Shown here: positions 16,429 to 26,800 of the stretch, piece after piece
How the letters are laid out: each line of letters opens with the position of its first letter
Position numbering within the stretch: position 1 is the first letter of the stretch
Source: CBDFKU01 sp965248975
Lineage (GTDB): Bacteria > Chloroflexota > Dehalococcoidia > Lucifugimonadales > JAGWBF01
Reading direction: 5' to 3'
DNA length: 64,000 bases
Assembly (NCBI GenBank): GCA_965248975.1
Contig: CBDFKU010000020.1
Location: forward strand, 481,330 to 545,329
The notes under the pieces: model-generated
Database searches by the model: none
What the model saw: only the letters and a program-made list of their open reading frames with translations
What the model was told of the DNA's origin: nothing
Translations under genes and position numbers: made by a program

Positions 16429-16755
16429 ATGGACAAAGCCAGGGAGGCGGACTACCTCCGGATGGCTCGGGACAACCCGATGATGCGGTGCTCCGAGGTA
16501 CCCAAAGAGGTCCTGGAGGTCGCTAACTACGATCACACCGACCCTACCGAGTTTGTCAGGGCCTTCCTGGAAAAGGGTTACACCGCCTGGGCCAATCAAG
16601 TCTTCGGGCCGGTGCCCATGTCTCGGGCTCAAATCGACAACGGGGTGATGGCGCTGTGGCTCAGGACCAGTCGCCTCTATACCAGCCACGTCCTGGGGCG
16701 CCCCGATCCCGACTGGGACAAGCCCTTCTTTTCCGACGAGGGCCTCTTCGATTGA
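16429..16755 (+). CDS. 108-residue protein of unknown function, copy 1
   Basis: Starts at ATG 16429 (MDKAREADYLRMARDNPMMR). It is a soluble helix-rich protein with EFVRAFLEKGYTAWANQVFG, PVPMSRAQIDNGVMALWLR and a conserved tail DPDWDKPFFSDEGLFD. It is closely related along its whole length to 17905-18231. Each copy follows an NHL propeller gene, suggesting the two products work together. I do not recognise the family. Confidence 0.75.
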   Translation: MDKAREADYLRMARDNPMMRCSEVPKEVLEVANYDHTDPTEFVRAFLEKGYTAWANQVFGPVPMSRAQIDNGVMALWLRTSRLYTSHVLGRPDPDWDKPFFSDEGLFD

Positions 16756-16780
16756 CGCCCTGGCATCCGTCCTACCGGGG

Positions 16781-16789
16781 TGATATCAT
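16781..16789 (+). promoter_or_regulatory. Extended -10 ahead of NHL copy 2
   Basis: TGATATCAT, an extended -10 with no convincing -35. The same nine bases recur at 18257-18265, after the second copy of the preceding gene, so the promoter region appears to be part of the duplicated unit. Confidence 0.5.
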
Positions 16790-16837
16790 TACTGAGCCAT
16801 CCGGTAAACCACTCACAAACAGGTTAGGAGGTATGAG

Positions 16838-17872
16838 ATGCTAACTCAGACTTCGGCGGGCCGCACCTACGATTTCAGCCATGCCGTAGGGGGCCGGTAC
16901 CTCCAGAATCCGGTGGCATTGGCCCTGGGCTCGGGCGACCTGGTGTACGTTTTGAGCCGGCCCACCGAGACCATCGGGAACGTCCACTGGAGCAAGACCG
17001 GGGCCTTCGCCAAAGTGAGCAAGGTCACCATCGGCACCACGCCCCGGGAAGAGGAGTTCCTGGGCGAGTTTAGCAAGTACGGCGACGGCCAAGGGGAGCT
17101 CATCTGGCCGGCCGGCCTGGCCGTCGACAGCAAGGAGAACCTCTACGTCACCGACGAGTGGCTGAACCGTATCACCATCATGGACAGCGACGGGAAGTTC
17201 ATCGAGACCTGGGGCACGTCCGGCAACGGCGATGGTCAGCTCAACGGAGCGGCGGGCATCGCCATCGACGGAGAGGACAACGTCTACGTCGTGGACAGCC
17301 TGAATCACCGCGTCCAGAAGTTCACCAAGGACGGCAAGTTCCTGGCCAAGTGGGGATCTCGGGGCGACGGACCGGGGGAGTTCGACTCACCCTGGGGCAT
17401 CGGCCTGGACCGCGAGGGGTTCGTCTACGTGGCCGACCATCGGAACCACAGGGCCCAGAAGTTCACCACGGACGGGAGGTTCGTCTCCAGCTTCGGCAGC
17501 TACGGTACGGGCCGGGGCGAGCTGAACCACCCCTCCGACGTCGCGGTGGACCCGGACGGAGACGTATACGTTTGCGACTGGGCCAACAACCGTGTGCAGG
17601 CCTACGACACCGACGGCAGGTTCCTCACCAGCTTCATTGGCGATGCCCAGGTGCTGGCCAAATGGCACCAGGACGTGGTGGACGCCAACCTTGACATAGT
17701 GAGGGCCCGCCGCAGGGTCTACTCCATGGAGCCCGAGTGGCGCTTCGCCCTGCCCTCGGCCCTGGAGTTCGACTCGTCCAAGGGACGTCTGCTGGTGGCC
17801 GATACCCAGCGTGGCCGCGTCCAGATATACAACAAACTGAAGGACTACATGGAGCCCCAGTACAACCTTTAG
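16838..17872 (+). CDS. NHL-repeat beta-propeller protein, copy 2
   Basis: 344 residues, aligned end to end with copy 1: MLTQTSAGRTYDFSHAVGGR at the start, the same six blades (for example GELIWPAGLAVDSKENLYV and GELNHPSDVAVDPDGDVYVC) and the ending MEPQYNL. TAGGAGGT precedes ATG 16838. Most differences are conservative substitutions in loop residues, as expected for an old tandem duplication retained by selection rather than a recent one. It is cytoplasmic by absence of a signal peptide. Confidence 0.88.
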   Translation: MLTQTSAGRTYDFSHAVGGRYLQNPVALALGSGDLVYVLSRPTETIGNVHWSKTGAFAKVSKVTIGTTPREEEFLGEFSKYGDGQGELIWPAGLAVDSKENLYVTDEWLNRITIMDSDGKFIETWGTSGNGDGQLNGAAGIAIDGEDNVYVVDSLNHRVQKFTKDGKFLAKWGSRGDGPGEFDSPWGIGLDREGFVYVADHRNHRAQKFTTDGRFVSSFGSYGTGRGELNHPSDVAVDPDGDVYVCDWANNRVQAYDTDGRFLTSFIGDAQVLAKWHQDVVDANLDIVRARRRVYSMEPEWRFALPSALEFDSSKGRLLVADTQRGRVQIYNKLKDYMEPQYNL

Positions 17873-17904
17873 GCGACCCTCCGAACCTCACTCAGAAGGG
17901 TAAC

Positions 17905-18231
17905 ATGGACCCAGTCAGGGAGGCAGACTACCTCCAGATGGCCGAGGAGAGGCCGATGATGCTGTGCTCCGAGGCCCCCAGGGACGTCCTGGAAGCCACC
18001 ACGGACGACGACGTGGAGCCGTCGGAGTTCGTCAAGGGCTTCCTGGAGCGAGGATACCTCCGCTGGGTCAACGAGTCCTTCGGTCCGGTGCCCGTTTCCC
18101 GGGCCCAGATCAACAACGCCGTTCTGGCGCTGTGGGTGCGGGCTCGGCGCCTCCACACCAGCCACCTCCTGAGCCGGCCCGACCCTGACTGGGACAAGCC
18201 CTTCTTCTCCGACGAGGGCCTGTACGATTAG
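17905..18231 (+). CDS. 108-residue protein of unknown function, copy 2
   Basis: Starts MDPVREADYLQMAEERPMM at ATG 17905, 32 bases after NHL copy 2. It shares with copy 1 the blocks CSEAPRDVLEAT, EFVKGFLERGYLRW, FGPVPVSRAQINNAVLALW and PDPDWDKPFFSDEGLYD. There are no recognisable catalytic motifs. Conservation of both members of the pair in both copies argues for a functional two-protein unit. Confidence 0.75.
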   Translation: MDPVREADYLQMAEERPMMLCSEAPRDVLEATTDDDVEPSEFVKGFLERGYLRWVNESFGPVPVSRAQINNAVLALWVRARRLHTSHLLSRPDPDWDKPFFSDEGLYD

Positions 18232-18256
18232 CGCTCTGGCGCCCGCCATACCTTGG

Positions 18257-18265
18257 TGATATCAT
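18257..18265 (+). promoter_or_regulatory. Extended -10 ahead of moaD-moaE
   Basis: TGATATCAT, identical to 16781-16789. The start point would be near 18272, leaving about 20 bases of leader containing GGCGAGGCG before the GTG at 18294. Confidence 0.5.
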
Positions 18266-18293
18266 TTAACACAGACTCCCCGGCGAGGCGCAC

Positions 18294-18983
18294 GTGGAAG
18301 TAACCGTACATTTCTTCGCCCTCTATCGTGAGAGGGCCGGCCTGGGCCACCGAACCTTGGACCTGCCTCCCGGAGCCACCGTCTCCGGGCTGGTGGAAGA
18401 AGTCAGGACGCTGTACCCCGGCTTGGCCCCACCAACTGTTGACATCGTGGTGGCGGTAAACACCGAGTACGCCGAGCCCGACCTGGTGCTCCGCGAGGGG
18501 GACCGGGTAGCCCTGATCCCGCCGGTAAGCGGAGGAGAAGAGATGATACTGATCACGCACGACCCCCTGGTTCCCGAAGAAATCACCGCCGGGGTCCGCA
18601 AGGACACCAACGGCGCGGTGGTCACCTTCCTGGGGACCACCAGGATGTTCGCCGAGGGAAAGACCGTAGTCCGCCTGGAGTACGAGGCCTACGAAGAGAT
18701 GGCCCTCTCGGAGATGGCCAAGATTCGTGAGGAGATGCAGTACAAGTGGGGGATAGAGGACGTGGCCATCGCCCATCGCATAGGGCGGGTGGACATCGGG
18801 CAGATAAGCCTGGTAGTGGCCGTGGCATCGCCCCACCGCAAAGAGGCATTCAGCGCATGCCACGAGGTGGTGGACCGCATCAAGGAGACGGTGCCCATCT
18901 GGAAGAAGGAGTTCTTCGAGGACGGAGACCACTGGGTGTCCTGCGAAGACCACGAGCACGTACTGGCCGCCGAGGGCTCATGA
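18294..18983 (+). CDS. Fused molybdopterin synthase (MoaD-MoaE)
   Basis: Residues 1-81 are a MoaD ubiquitin-like sulfur carrier (VTVHFFALYRERAG, then LREGDRVALIPPVSGG). Residues 84-229 are MoaE (MILITHDPLVPEEI, GAVVTFLGTTR, LEYEAYEEMA, AIAHRIGRVDIGQISLVVAVAS, KKEFFEDGDHWV). Together they insert dithiolene sulfur into precursor Z. MoaD normally needs a free C-terminal Gly-Gly; here it is internal (80-81). GGAGGA, which encodes that Gly-Gly, lies 6 bases before an in-frame ATG (18543), so MoaE could also be translated alone. The start codon is GTG. Confidence 0.92.
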   Translation: MEVTVHFFALYRERAGLGHRTLDLPPGATVSGLVEEVRTLYPGLAPPTVDIVVAVNTEYAEPDLVLREGDRVALIPPVSGGEEMILITHDPLVPEEITAGVRKDTNGAVVTFLGTTRMFAEGKTVVRLEYEAYEEMALSEMAKIREEMQYKWGIEDVAIAHRIGRVDIGQISLVVAVASPHRKEAFSACHEVVDRIKETVPIWKKEFFEDGDHWVSCEDHEHVLAAEGS

Positions 18984-19096
18984 CGCCCTGGAGCCGCCTC
19001 TATCCGGCTTAATAGGCCCCATCCGATCGCCCTTTTCCTTGCCCGATGCGGCCCCTTCACCGGCCATATCGGAGTGAACGGAGAAGGGGCTTGCAT

Positions 19097-19102
19097 TATA
19101 AT
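19097..19102 (+). promoter_or_regulatory. Possible -10 for the 19250 gene
   Basis: TATAAT in an otherwise G+C-rich gap (18984-19249), about 150 bases before the ATG at 19250. No good -35 is visible. Nothing else is recognisable in this gap. Confidence 0.3.
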
Positions 19103-19249
19103 GACGGCGCGAGTAGAATCGGCTAAGTTTCCTCATATAGGGTCCTTGGGCCTCATTGCGCTCGATTATCAAGATAGAAGACGCATAGGACCTCTTCGCA
19201 ATCCAAAAAACTCAAACCATAAAAGCCGCCAGCGCGTGGGAGGAATAAC

Positions 19250-21350
19250 ATGCCTGCGACCCTAAAGCTGACACCTGTACGCTTTATGGCGACCACATCT
19301 ATCGTATTGGCGGCCGTCGTCGCTCTGCTCGTGCTATGGGGAGTGGGCGCGGCCCAGGGGACCCATTTTCGCGGGGGCAACTTCACAGCCTGGAGGAGTC
19401 TGGCGTCAGCAAGCTCTTCCTCTACGAAGACCCCGCCGGGAATCTGAGCCTGGTGATGATCCACGACGAGGCCAACGACGCTGACGGCGGCGCGGTGGTC
19501 TTCAGCTTCGCCGGCGTGCCTGCTGGTGCGGATTTCGTGGTAAGAGACGACCCTGGAGCGCCCGGAGACCCGAACGAATTCGAGGCCGTCCTACCGCAGA
19601 GCACGTGGGGCTGGGGCGCCTGTTGCACCGACGGCGGCGCTATTGGCAACCTTGCCGGGCCCTTCGCCATCACCATCGACCCCCAGTTTACCGGCGTGGG
19701 CGGTTTCGACGACAGGAACCTGAGCGGCATCCAGCAGTGGCAGTTCGTCACCGACAACGGCACGCCCTCGCCCGACGTCATTGACCTGGACATGGACAGC
19801 TCAATCACCATAATCTGCCAGCCGGAGGAGCCTCCCTCCGGGCCGGTCTACGAGATCGTTCAGGACGGCGTGGCCTACCCGGTGACCCCGATCCGACACC
19901 CCGACAGCGTGGAGGACTTCTACTCCTACAATACCCCCCACACGGTCAGCGCCAACGTCGCGGCACCCTTCCAGCTGTCTCAGACCAGCAACCTGTTCCT
20001 CTACTTCTCGGAGACCACCGGGAACCTGAGCCTGGTAATGATCCACGACGCCATCGACGACACCGTCGGCGGCAGCGTGGTGTTCGAGTTCGCAGGCGTC
20101 CCTGCAGGGGCCAGCTTCGTGGTGAGGGACGAAGGAAGCGAGGCGGTCTTGCCCATCTCCACCTGGGGCTGGGGCCCGGATAACACGGACGGTGGAGCCA
20201 TAGGGAACCTTAACGGTCCCTTCGAGATAACCATCAACCCCGACTTCATCGGCGGCATCGATCAGTGGCAGTTCCTCAGCGACAACGGCACGCCCACGCC
20301 CGATGTCGTCGGCTTGGACATGAGCAAACCGATCACCATCATCTGCCGGCCCGACGGCGGCCCCGGCCCCGAGGCGCGCTACGAGTGGCGGTGAAGCTGC
20401 CCGACGACCTGGACATCTACGCCGCCGAGTTCCATTTCGAGATAGACTCCGGCGGGGTGATCGACGTCGCCAGCGAGGCGATCCTGCACGACCCTGAGCT
20501 GGCCCTCTTCGGCTACGAACTCCTGAGCGACTTAAACGTGGAGGACTGCGGAGGCCCTGCTCAAACCATTGACTGCTACTTCGTGGCCCAGAACATGTTC
20601 AGCAGCAACGACGGCTGGCTTACCTTTACCCTCTTGGCCGACGCTCCACCCTTGGTGCCAGGGACCAACGTATTCATAGCGGACATCCCTGTCAACGCCC
20701 TGTTCGAGCAGGGAGTGGCCTGGGTCCACCTCACCGAGGCCATCATCGTCCCGCTGGAAGCAGTGGGTAACGATGACCTCCTACCTTCGGTCGGCATACG
20801 CAACCCGGTCGCTCAGATCGAGGTGGGTGAGGTCAGCGGAGCGTCCCTAGAAGTTGACGTGGCTCTCCAGGGTGCGCTGCGACCCGACCCCGATGGGTGG
20901 ACCGGTGAGGGCGGCCTCAACCCGGTGCCCATTACCGTGGAGTTCTGGAACCCCACGACCGGCGCCTTTATGGACGTCTACACCTGCGGTGCCATGGACA
21001 AGGTGGCGGGTGAGGACTTCGGGACCTGCCACTTCGACAACGTCATGGTCGGTACCTTTGACATCACTGCCACGGGGCCGGCCACCCTCACCAACATCAA
21101 GAAGGGTGTGGAGATCGTCCCGGGCGACAACGCCGTGGACTTGGGCCTCCTGCTGGGGGGCGACGTCGACGAGAACGGCAGCGTCAACGCCCTGGACGTC
21201 GGGCGCATGGTGGGCGCCATATTCCGTAGCTGCGGTGAGGCCGGGTACGACGCCAACGCGGACCTGGACAACAACTGCAACGTTAACGCCCTGGACATAG
21301 GACTGTTTGTGGGGAACGTCTTCAAGAGCTCTCCCATAGAGGTCCCCTAG
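19250..21350 (+). pseudogene. Secreted repeat/cohesin-like protein with C-terminal dockerin, two frameshifts
   Basis: The gene reads through three frames. Frame one (from ATG 19250, GGGAGGAA upstream) gives a signal peptide (FMATTSIVLAAVVALLVLWG) and GTHFRGGNF. Frame two (about 19390-20390) gives two homologous repeats of about 150 residues, with NLSLVMIHD, GGSVVFEFAGVPAGASF, STWGWG and DQWQFLSDNGTPTPDV. Frame three (about 20380-21350) gives a cohesin-like domain (VAVKLPDDLDIYAAEFHFEI) and a type I dockerin (DVDENGSVNALDVGRMVG, then ADLDNNCNVNALDIGLFVG). One indel near 19385 and one near 20385 would restore a protein of about 700 residues. Whether these are real mutations or assembly errors is open. 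Confidence 0.7.
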
Positions 21351-21371
21351 CCCCAATTGAAGCGAGGCGAT

Positions 21372-23696
21372 ATGGTCACGAGAGCCCTGGGTCTGAAACA
21401 GACGAAGATGCTGATACCGGTGGCGGTGCTGATCGCGCTGGCGCTGGTGGTCGTAGCCGTGGTGACCCTTGTAGGAGCGGACCACGGCGGCGCCACCATG
21501 AAGATGGTGCCCGATGAAGTACAAGTAGACCAGGTGGGGAATACCGTCCAGCTTGAAGTGTGGGTCGACCCCAACGGCATTGGGGACGTCGCATCCGCCC
21601 AGTTCGCCATCAGTTTCGACAGCGATGTTCTACGACTCGACGACATCACCCACATCAACGACCCCCTGCCGTTAGGCTCGGACCCGGAAATCGACAACGG
21701 CGCCGGTACGGCTCGCTTCCTGGCCCTGGTCTTCCCCGCCCTCGGCGCCGACCAGGAGCCCTTCCCCTTCGCCGAGCTCACCTTTGAGGTCATCGGGACC
21801 CCCGATAGCGGCCTGGAGTTGGGGGTTCCTAGCAACGCCACGGAGGTCCGCTTCGAGTGGGACGCCGTGGGAAACGGCAGCGTAGTGGCTAACACCGACG
21901 GTGCCAACGTTCTGGACGCCGGCCTCCAGACTGCGGCGGGATTCTCCGGCGCGACGATCACCATCGGAGAAGTGCAGCCTATCGCAGGCGCCAAGATGTT
22001 CATGGTGCCCGATCAGGCCCAGGTGAACGAGGTGGGAGGTACGGCCCAGCTTGAAGTGTGGGTCGACCCCGACGGGGTAGGTGACATCGCCTCAGCCCAG
22101 TTCGCCATCAGTTTCGACAACAACGTTCTGCAGTTGAACGACATCACCCACATCAACGACACTTTGCCGCTGGGCTCGACCCCGGAAATCGACAACGGCG
22201 CTGGTACGGCGCGCTTCCTGGCTCTGGTCTTCCCCGCCCTCGGCGCCGACCAGGAACCCTTTCCATTCGCCCAGCTCACCTTCGAGGTCATCGGGACCCC
22301 CGGCAGCGGCCTAGAGTTGGGCAGCCCTGGCGGCCCTACGGAGGTCCGCTTCGAGTGGGACGCCGTGGGAAATGGCAGCGTGGTGGCCGACACAGCCGGC
22401 GCCAACGTCCTGGCCAACAACCTCCAGACCCCCGACGGGTTCTTTGGCGCTCTCATCGATATAGGTGACGTCCCGGGTCCGGAGGACAACGCGGTAGACG
22501 CTCCCAACCTGCTCTCGCCGATCGGCGGCGCCGCAGTGACACCGCCCATCCTGCTGAACTGGACTGACGTGAGCGACTCCAGCGAGCCAGTCACTTACGG
22601 GGTGCTGGTCGCTACAGACAACGCCTTCAACAACCTTGTGGTGGACCAGGATGATCTGAACCAGAGTCAGTTCCTGATATCCACCCTCGCGCTGGGCTCG
22701 TATTTCTGGAAGGTTGAAACCAGAGATGGGGTTGGCAACCAGAACAGCAGCGGTGTAGAGTCCTTCACGGTCGTGGAGGTGGAGCCGCCTGTCGTACTAC
22801 CGGACGTTCCCGTACGGCTAGTGGTAGGGCCGCCGGACGTCGATCCCCATCGGGCCACCGTTGGCGAAGGCGTCAAATTCGGCGTCGAGATATGGGTCGT
22901 GCCCACCGACAAAACCGAGAACGTGGAGGCAGCAGAAGCATACATCAACTTTGATACCAATTTCCTGGAAGGCGTCGCGGTCGTGGGCAATCCCAGTCAA
23001 CCGCTGCCGGCGGAGTTTACACCGGAACAGGATCGAATCGACAACGTTAACGGGCGCATCAACTACGCAGCCGGTCTTCTGACCGGCACACCGCCGACGG
23101 GCAACTTCCTGCTGGCGACCGTCGAGTTCATGGTAAAGCCTGACCTGGCGTTGACGGGCCGTGTCGATACCCACCTGACCCTTAACTTCGACGGCGATCG
23201 CGCCACGGCGGTGGGTAAGACCAACCCGGTCGGTCCCGTCGCGGGCACGGCCAAAGAGGCTGACGTTTCCATATCGCCATTAGTGCTCAGCGGCAACGTG
23301 GCTCCCCAGGGCGCGGCTCCGCTCCCACACACCGCCTTCAACAGCCGGTATGTTCTGACCCTGGAGATAAACTTCTCAGAGCCAGGGACCGGCACTGAGA
23401 CCGGCCCGGTCCTCGCGACCTTCAACGGAGTCATCACGGATAGAAACGGCCGGTTCGTTCTCGACCTGGAAGGGACGGATATAGGCGCCGGCACCTACGA
23501 CGTGAGGGTCAAGGACCGGGTTACCCTGAGCACCTTCAGGGAGGATCTCACCCTCCCGGCAGACTCGGCCAGCCCTACCACCGATTTCGGAACCCTGCTG
23601 GCCGGTGATCTGGACAGCAACGACAAGAACGACATCTTCGACTTCCTGACCTGGAAGCTCGGATTCGGCCAGAGCGGGGAAAAACCCACGCAGTAA
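21372..23696 (+). CDS. Secreted/anchored multi-cohesin-like protein
   Basis: 774 residues from ATG 21372. There is an N-terminal hydrophobic segment at about 13-35 (signal peptide or anchor). Two nearly identical cohesin-like domains follow at about 43-200 and 205-365; both contain a 22-residue stretch starting TARFLALVFPALG, and the DNA is correspondingly duplicated. A fibronectin-III-like segment lies at about 375-465 (LNWTDVSDSSEPVTYGVLV, YFWKVETRDGVGN). A third, diverged cohesin-like domain is at about 475-620. The end has a dockerin-like half motif (AGDLDSNDKNDIFDFLTWKL). It probably acts at the cell surface with its neighbours. No catalytic domain is visible. Confidence 0.8.
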   Translation: MVTRALGLKQTKMLIPVAVLIALALVVVAVVTLVGADHGGATMKMVPDEVQVDQVGNTVQLEVWVDPNGIGDVASAQFAISFDSDVLRLDDITHINDPLPLGSDPEIDNGAGTARFLALVFPALGADQEPFPFAELTFEVIGTPDSGLELGVPSNATEVRFEWDAVGNGSVVANTDGANVLDAGLQTAAGFSGATITIGEVQPIAGAKMFMVPDQAQVNEVGGTAQLEVWVDPDGVGDIASAQFAISFDNNVLQLNDITHINDTLPLGSTPEIDNGAGTARFLALVFPALGADQEPFPFAQLTFEVIGTPGSGLELGSPGGPTEVRFEWDAVGNGSVVADTAGANVLANNLQTPDGFFGALIDIGDVPGPEDNAVDAPNLLSPIGGAAVTPPILLNWTDVSDSSEPVTYGVLVATDNAFNNLVVDQDDLNQSQFLISTLALGSYFWKVETRDGVGNQNSSGVESFTVVEVEPPVVLPDVPVRLVVGPPDVDPHRATVGEGVKFGVEIWVVPTDKTENVEAAEAYINFDTNFLEGVAVVGNPSQPLPAEFTPEQDRIDNVNGRINYAAGLLTGTPPTGNFLLATVEFMVKPDLALTGRVDTHLTLNFDGDRATAVGKTNPVGPVAGTAKEADVSISPLVLSGNVAPQGAAPLPHTAFNSRYVLTLEINFSEPGTGTETGPVLATFNGVITDRNGRFVLDLEGTDIGAGTYDVRVKDRVTLSTFREDLTLPADSASPTTDFGTLLAGDLDSNDKNDIFDFLTWKLGFGQSGEKPTQ

Positions 23697-23845
23697 ACCG
23701 GGACAACTCGTGATGTGCCTTCGCAGGGAATTTACCATGGGACCCCCTAATTGGTCATTCCAGTATTATTTGCCCCTGATATTCTCCCGGTCCCTACACC
23801 AGAAGTTGCGCCGGTCCAGGCGCAACCTCCCCCAACCCCACCGGC

Positions 23846-26800
23846 TTGGGCACTAAGACGGTGGGGTTGGGGGCCACCTTTACCATGGTCGTGCAGCTGG
23901 ACGCCAGCCCCACAGCCCACGTCGATGCAACCTCGTTGTTCATCAACTTCGACAAGGACGTCCTCCGAGTCGTCGGCGATGCAGCCGGAGTCGCGGTCGA
24001 CACCCCTTCAGGCTGGTTTGAGCTAGCCGCGACCAGGGCTGACAACACTACCGGAGAAATAGACGTCTCGATCGGTAACGTTTTCGGTGCTTCGATCGCG
24101 GCTCAAACAGACATAGTTACCATCAGCTTCGAGGCCCACGGCGGTGCATCGGGCGGCAGCCCGGTTACGTTCTCCACCGCCGGTGACAGAACGACGAACG
24201 TCGGCGCAACTGTCAACCAAGCAGTTATCGACGTTACGGGAACACTCAACCCGGCCACCGTTACCGTTACAGGAGGAGTCAACCGGGCGCCGGTGGCCGA
24301 CGCAGGGCCGAACCAGACCGTCGACTTGGGCGACGCCGTGAACCTGGACGGCACCGGCAGCAGCGACCCCGACGGCGACCAGCTTACTTTCACCTGGACC
24401 CGCATATCCGGGCCCAGTGTTACCCTGACCGACGCCAACACCGCTACCCCCTCCTTCACGCCTACGGTCGGCGGTGTCTACAGGTTCCGGCTGACGGTCA
24501 GGGACCCCGGCAACCTGTCCGGTCAGTCAGAGGTAACCATAACGGTGAACCGGCCGCCCACAGCCAACGCCGGCCCTGATCAGCCCACCCGGAAGGAAGG
24601 CGACACAATAACCCTGAACGGAGCCAGCAGCAGCGATCCCGACGGCGATCAGCTCAGCTTTAACTGGACCCAGACGGGAGGCCCTCAGGTCAACTTGAAC
24701 GTGACGGGCGCCGCGACCAGGACCTTCCTCGCAGCCGACGACGGCGTCTACACCTTCGAGCTCGAGGTCTCCGACGGCCGTCTAGACTCCGCTCCCGATG
24801 AAGTTGTGGTCACCGTCGCTAACGTCGACCCAACGGTCGACGCCACGGTAGACCCCGGCGCCGTCGACGAGAACGGCACCGTCGAATTAGACATAGACAT
24901 AACCGACCCGGGAGCCCTGGACACCTTCGACGTGGAGATCGCCTGGGGCGACGGCACCGTGGAAGGTCCATTCCTTGCGCCCAGCCGGTCCTTCACCAGG
25001 ACCCACCAGTACCTGGACGACAATCCGACGGCCACTCCCTCGGACGTTAACAACGTCCAAGTCACGGTGACCGACGCCAACGACGCCGGCTCCTCTGGCA
25101 CCGACAGCACCAACGTTACGGTGAACAACGTGCCCCCCCAGATCAACGCCATAGGAGAGAACATCTTCGAGGGCGGCACGGCCGAGCTGAACGTCGATAT
25201 CGTAGACCCCGGGACCCAGGACACCTTTACAGTAGAGATCGACTGGGATGACGGCAACCCCAACGAGATCTTCCCCTTACCGGCAGGGACGGCCTCCTTC
25301 ACCAGGACCCACCAGTACCCGGACGACGATCCCTCGGGCACCCTCTCCGATATCCGCAACGTATCCGTAACGGTGACTGACGACGATACGGGGTCGGACA
25401 CGGACACGGCACCTATAGGAGTGCAGAACGTCGCACCCGTGGTGAACGCCGGACCGGACCAGACGGTCCAGTCAGGCAGCCCGGCCATGCTTAAGGCATC
25501 TGTGATCGACCCCGGCATCCTGGACAACCACACCTTCATCATCGACTGGGGCGAGCCCGGTTCGTCTCAGTCCCAGGGCACGGTGATCCCCAACCAGTTC
25601 GCCGCCCACCTGGACGGCGCCCAGCAACCGTCTCCGGTGGACACCAGGGCCACCGGGTTGGGCACGTTCACTCTCAACCTCGCGGGGACGCAGCTGACCT
25701 TCGACATCCCCATCGAGTTGAACCTGCTCACCAGCTCGATCCTATTTGCCCACTTCCACAACGGCAAGCTGGGTGAGAACGGCGGTGTGGTCCGGACCAT
25801 CACCGACGACCTATCCGGGAACAGCTACACCGGCACGTGGAGCAGCACCGATCCTGAGCCCCTTACCCCCGAGCTGGTCGAAGAGCTGCGGGCCGGCCGT
25901 CTGTACATCAACGTCCACACTGTAAACCACGGAGGCGGAGAGATCCGCGGCCAGATCGGCCGTGCCATCATGGACTCCCACATCTATGCCTCCGACGGCG
26001 TGTACAACGTGGAAGTCACGGTAGCAGACGACGACCTCGGCCAGGACTCCGACACGACCTCCAGGATCGTGGGGGCCTCGGTGGACCTGTCGCTGGCGCC
26101 CGACCGGCTCGATCTGGGTATAGGCCTGCAGGATCTGCCCAACACCGGGGTGCTGACGCTGAGGGCCCAGGCCAACGGGACGCCGGTGGATGACATCCAC
26201 GCGGTCCTCAACGTGGACTCGCGGCTTAACGTTGCCAACATCGACGAGAATCCCTCCAGCCAGTCCGGCGTGAACGTATCATGTCAGACCAGCCCTGACG
26301 GCCGGACGGTGACGTGCGACGCCACCGGAGCCATACCCACCAACGGGAACTTCGATATCGCGGACATCACCCTCCAGGGAGGCGTGATAGGCCCGGCGCC
26401 CGTCGGGTTCGACTTCGCGGAGACCACCGCCACCAGCGGCGGCAGCACCGTCCTCAGGGACCTCTCGGGCGCATTGGTCAAGGTGAACGGCCTGGTGGAC
26501 CTGGACATCAACGTGCGGCTCCAGGCGCCGGCTCCCGGAGACAGCGAGAGCTTCATGGTCAGCATCTACCCCAGGGACGGCCTTAACCCGGCCCTGGCCG
26601 AGATGCCCTGGCGCATATTCGACGACAGCCCGCCGCCGGTCCGCTCTGAGGAGCTGACGGTGGACGCCGACGCACCGGGAGGCACCAGCTTCACCCTCAG
26701 CCTCACCGGCCTGCGCACCGACGTCTACGACATCGTGGTGGGCACCATGCGGCCCGACGGAGGCCTCCTGGACACGCTGGCCAACCTGGGCGACGATGTC

